Shown in pieces: positions 63,201 to 64,000 of a DNA stretch of 64,000 nt. How positions within the stretch are numbered: the stretch's first letter is position 1; each line of letters opens with the position of its first letter. The notes beneath the pieces are model-generated. The model was given only the letters and a program-made list of their open reading frames with translations, was not told where the DNA came from and did not search any database. The stretch comes from Arsukibacterium sp. MJ3 (GTDB taxonomy: Bacteria; Pseudomonadota; Gammaproteobacteria; Enterobacterales; Alteromonadaceae): contig NZ_LAHP01000016.1 of NCBI RefSeq assembly GCF_000987765.1, positions 29,504 through 93,503 on the forward strand. The letters are read 5' to 3'. A program made the position numbers and the translations under genes.

Positions 63201-63901
63201 AATACACCTATTGATTTCATGATAGTGTCGTACCAATCACCACTATTATTTTTTACAGCATAATTCATACCTATGGAAGCGACGGCAGCAGTACCTGCAA
63301 CGGCAACACCTCCCACAATTAAACCAACCCAACCGATCGGCGTAGCCACCATTAAAAACATTAAGGCAGCCCCACCTGCATTAACAACTGCAGTACCAGT
63401 CACAGCACTCAAAGCAAAACTACTCGATTCAATAAACATTTCACGCTCCCAGTTACCACCTGCTTTATAGCTATTCTGAATACTACCTACACGACTACCA
63501 AAGTCGATAACAGCAATACCGTCACCTAAGAATTTTGCATGTTTAGTAAATTTAACAATTTTGTCGGCTTGAACAGGTGTCATAATGTCTAATTTAGCCA
63601 TGTTTCTACTACTTTTAGCGATATTAGCGCCTCGGTCAAAGTTTGTTAGTGGTGTGCCTCGGCTAGATTTAACTTGGCTAGTTACCACCCTTACTTCGTG
63701 TCTAAAGCTATTTTGCATTTTATCAAAAGTCATTTTTGCTTTTTGTTTAGCGGCTATTTTAAGAGGTGATTTACTTTTTGCTGCTTGGCTATATTCCATT
63801 AAAGCAGATTGGTAGTTTTTGACTGAGCCAAAAAAGCCTCCCATTCTTTTTGCGTAGACACTGGTAGATGCGCCCATTAACCCAACATTGTACTCTTGCA
63901 A
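63197..63901 (-). CDS. Toxin-end fragment resembling membrane-disrupting T6SS effectors (Tme-like)
   Basis: Open frame of 234 codons from a TTG at 63901; the first ATG is at 63877. The frame stays open to a stop at 63938-63940, and LKLECAVGVTLT can be read before the TTG, so the coding region looks cut off from a longer N-terminus. Features: a charged helical part (YQSALMEYSQAAKSKSPLK), LTNFDRGANIAKSSR, FLGDGIAVIDFGSRVG, then a glycine/alanine hydrophobic block (ALSAVTGTAVVNAGGAALMF, LIVGGVAVAGTAAVASIG). This order recalls the C-terminal Tme-type effector domain that permeabilises membranes. It is followed by a coupled small membrane protein. Confidence 0.55.
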   Translation of the reverse strand: MQEYNVGLMGASTSVYAKRMGGFFGSVKNYQSALMEYSQAAKSKSPLKIAAKQKAKMTFDKMQNSFRHEVRVVTSQVKSSRGTPLTNFDRGANIAKSSRNMAKLDIMTPVQADKIVKFTKHAKFLGDGIAVIDFGSRVGSIQNSYKAGGNWEREMFIESSSFALSAVTGTAVVNAGGAALMFLMVATPIGWVGLIVGGVAVAGTAAVASIGMNYAVKNNSGDWYDTIMKSIGVL

Positions 63902-63938
63902 CGTGAGCGTAACACCAACCGCACATTCCAGCTTTAGC

Positions 63939-64000
63939 TAAATCTGCTTACCCTGTCTGGATCTACAACCAGGCAGAGGTTTCACATGAACCGCAGAACA
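63939..64000. other. Right-edge junction with hairpin and possible start codon
   Basis: After the truncated toxin frame comes an imperfect hairpin (arms at 63953-63960 and 63969-63976, eight pairs with one G-U) and then an ATG at 63986 on the plus strand beginning MNRRT, cut by the window edge. It could be the first codons of a transposase or other gene; five codons are not enough to tell. Confidence 0.2.

Noticed and set aside
63986..64000. Transposase start
   Set aside because: Only five codons are visible; kept as a possibility in the junction entry but not called as a gene.

Overview
The window looks like chromosomal DNA of a marine or freshwater gammaproteobacterium of the Alteromonadales/Chromatiaceae type, near Rheinheimera, Alishewanella or Arsukibacterium. 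The grounds are the E. coli-like housekeeping proteins (IlvI, SpeA, SpeE, ArgA, ProB, CnoX, OsmC, MalQ) together with many large TonB-dependent receptors, secreted peptidases and lipoprotein amylases. The genus is an inference. I see no tRNA, rRNA, CRISPR array or complete insertion sequence.

Layout. 1-7984: the 5' end of ilvI (minus), cnoX plus a methyltransferase (plus), two tandem PlsC-type acyltransferases (minus), and divergent speA/speE. 8104-13937: two DUF4124 proteins, a TonB receptor, a YiaD-like OmpA lipoprotein and proB. 13982-20946: a short GlpD-like oxidoreductase, a DUF6351-like hydrolase, argA, and a three-gene yjfL-ygiB-ygiC-type operon ending in a glutathionylspermidine-synthase-like ATP-grasp enzyme. 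21147-27739: secreted M13 and S9 peptidases, a beta-lactamase-fold hydrolase and tpm.

27811-36786, 42173-49107 and 58188-62596 together form a dispersed alpha-glucan utilisation system: malQ with a short AraC-type regulator, two sugar-type TonB receptors, a flavin-dependent halogenase-like protein, two GH13 lipoproteins, a very large pullulanase and a GH31 alpha-glucosidase. Four promoter regions of these modules carry near-identical perfect palindromes (core TGMATACGTATKCA), suggesting one regulon under an unseen, probably LacI-type, repressor. The working model is that surface lipoprotein enzymes trim starch, glycogen or pullulan, the receptors import the oligosaccharides, GH31 finishes them in the periplasm and MalQ works in the cytoplasm. 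No inner-membrane sugar transporter is in the window.

Between these modules lie a pectin-acetylesterase-like hydrolase, osmC, a protein with a degenerate HD-GYP-like domain, a compact cluster of a NodU-type carbamoyltransferase with SxtJ-like and DUF5989 membrane proteins opposite two paralogous SGNH/TPR proteins (49182-55362), a RhlE-type helicase and a degenerate EAL-HDOD protein. The right edge (62640-64000) changes character: an unexplained structured stretch, then an AT-rich pair that looks like the toxin end of a membrane-disrupting type VI effector with its immunity protein, cut off from its N-terminal delivery region. The best candidates for poorly described biology are the palindrome regulon with its embedded halogenase, the carbamoyltransferase/SxtJ/DUF5989/SGNH cluster, and the orphan toxin-immunity module.
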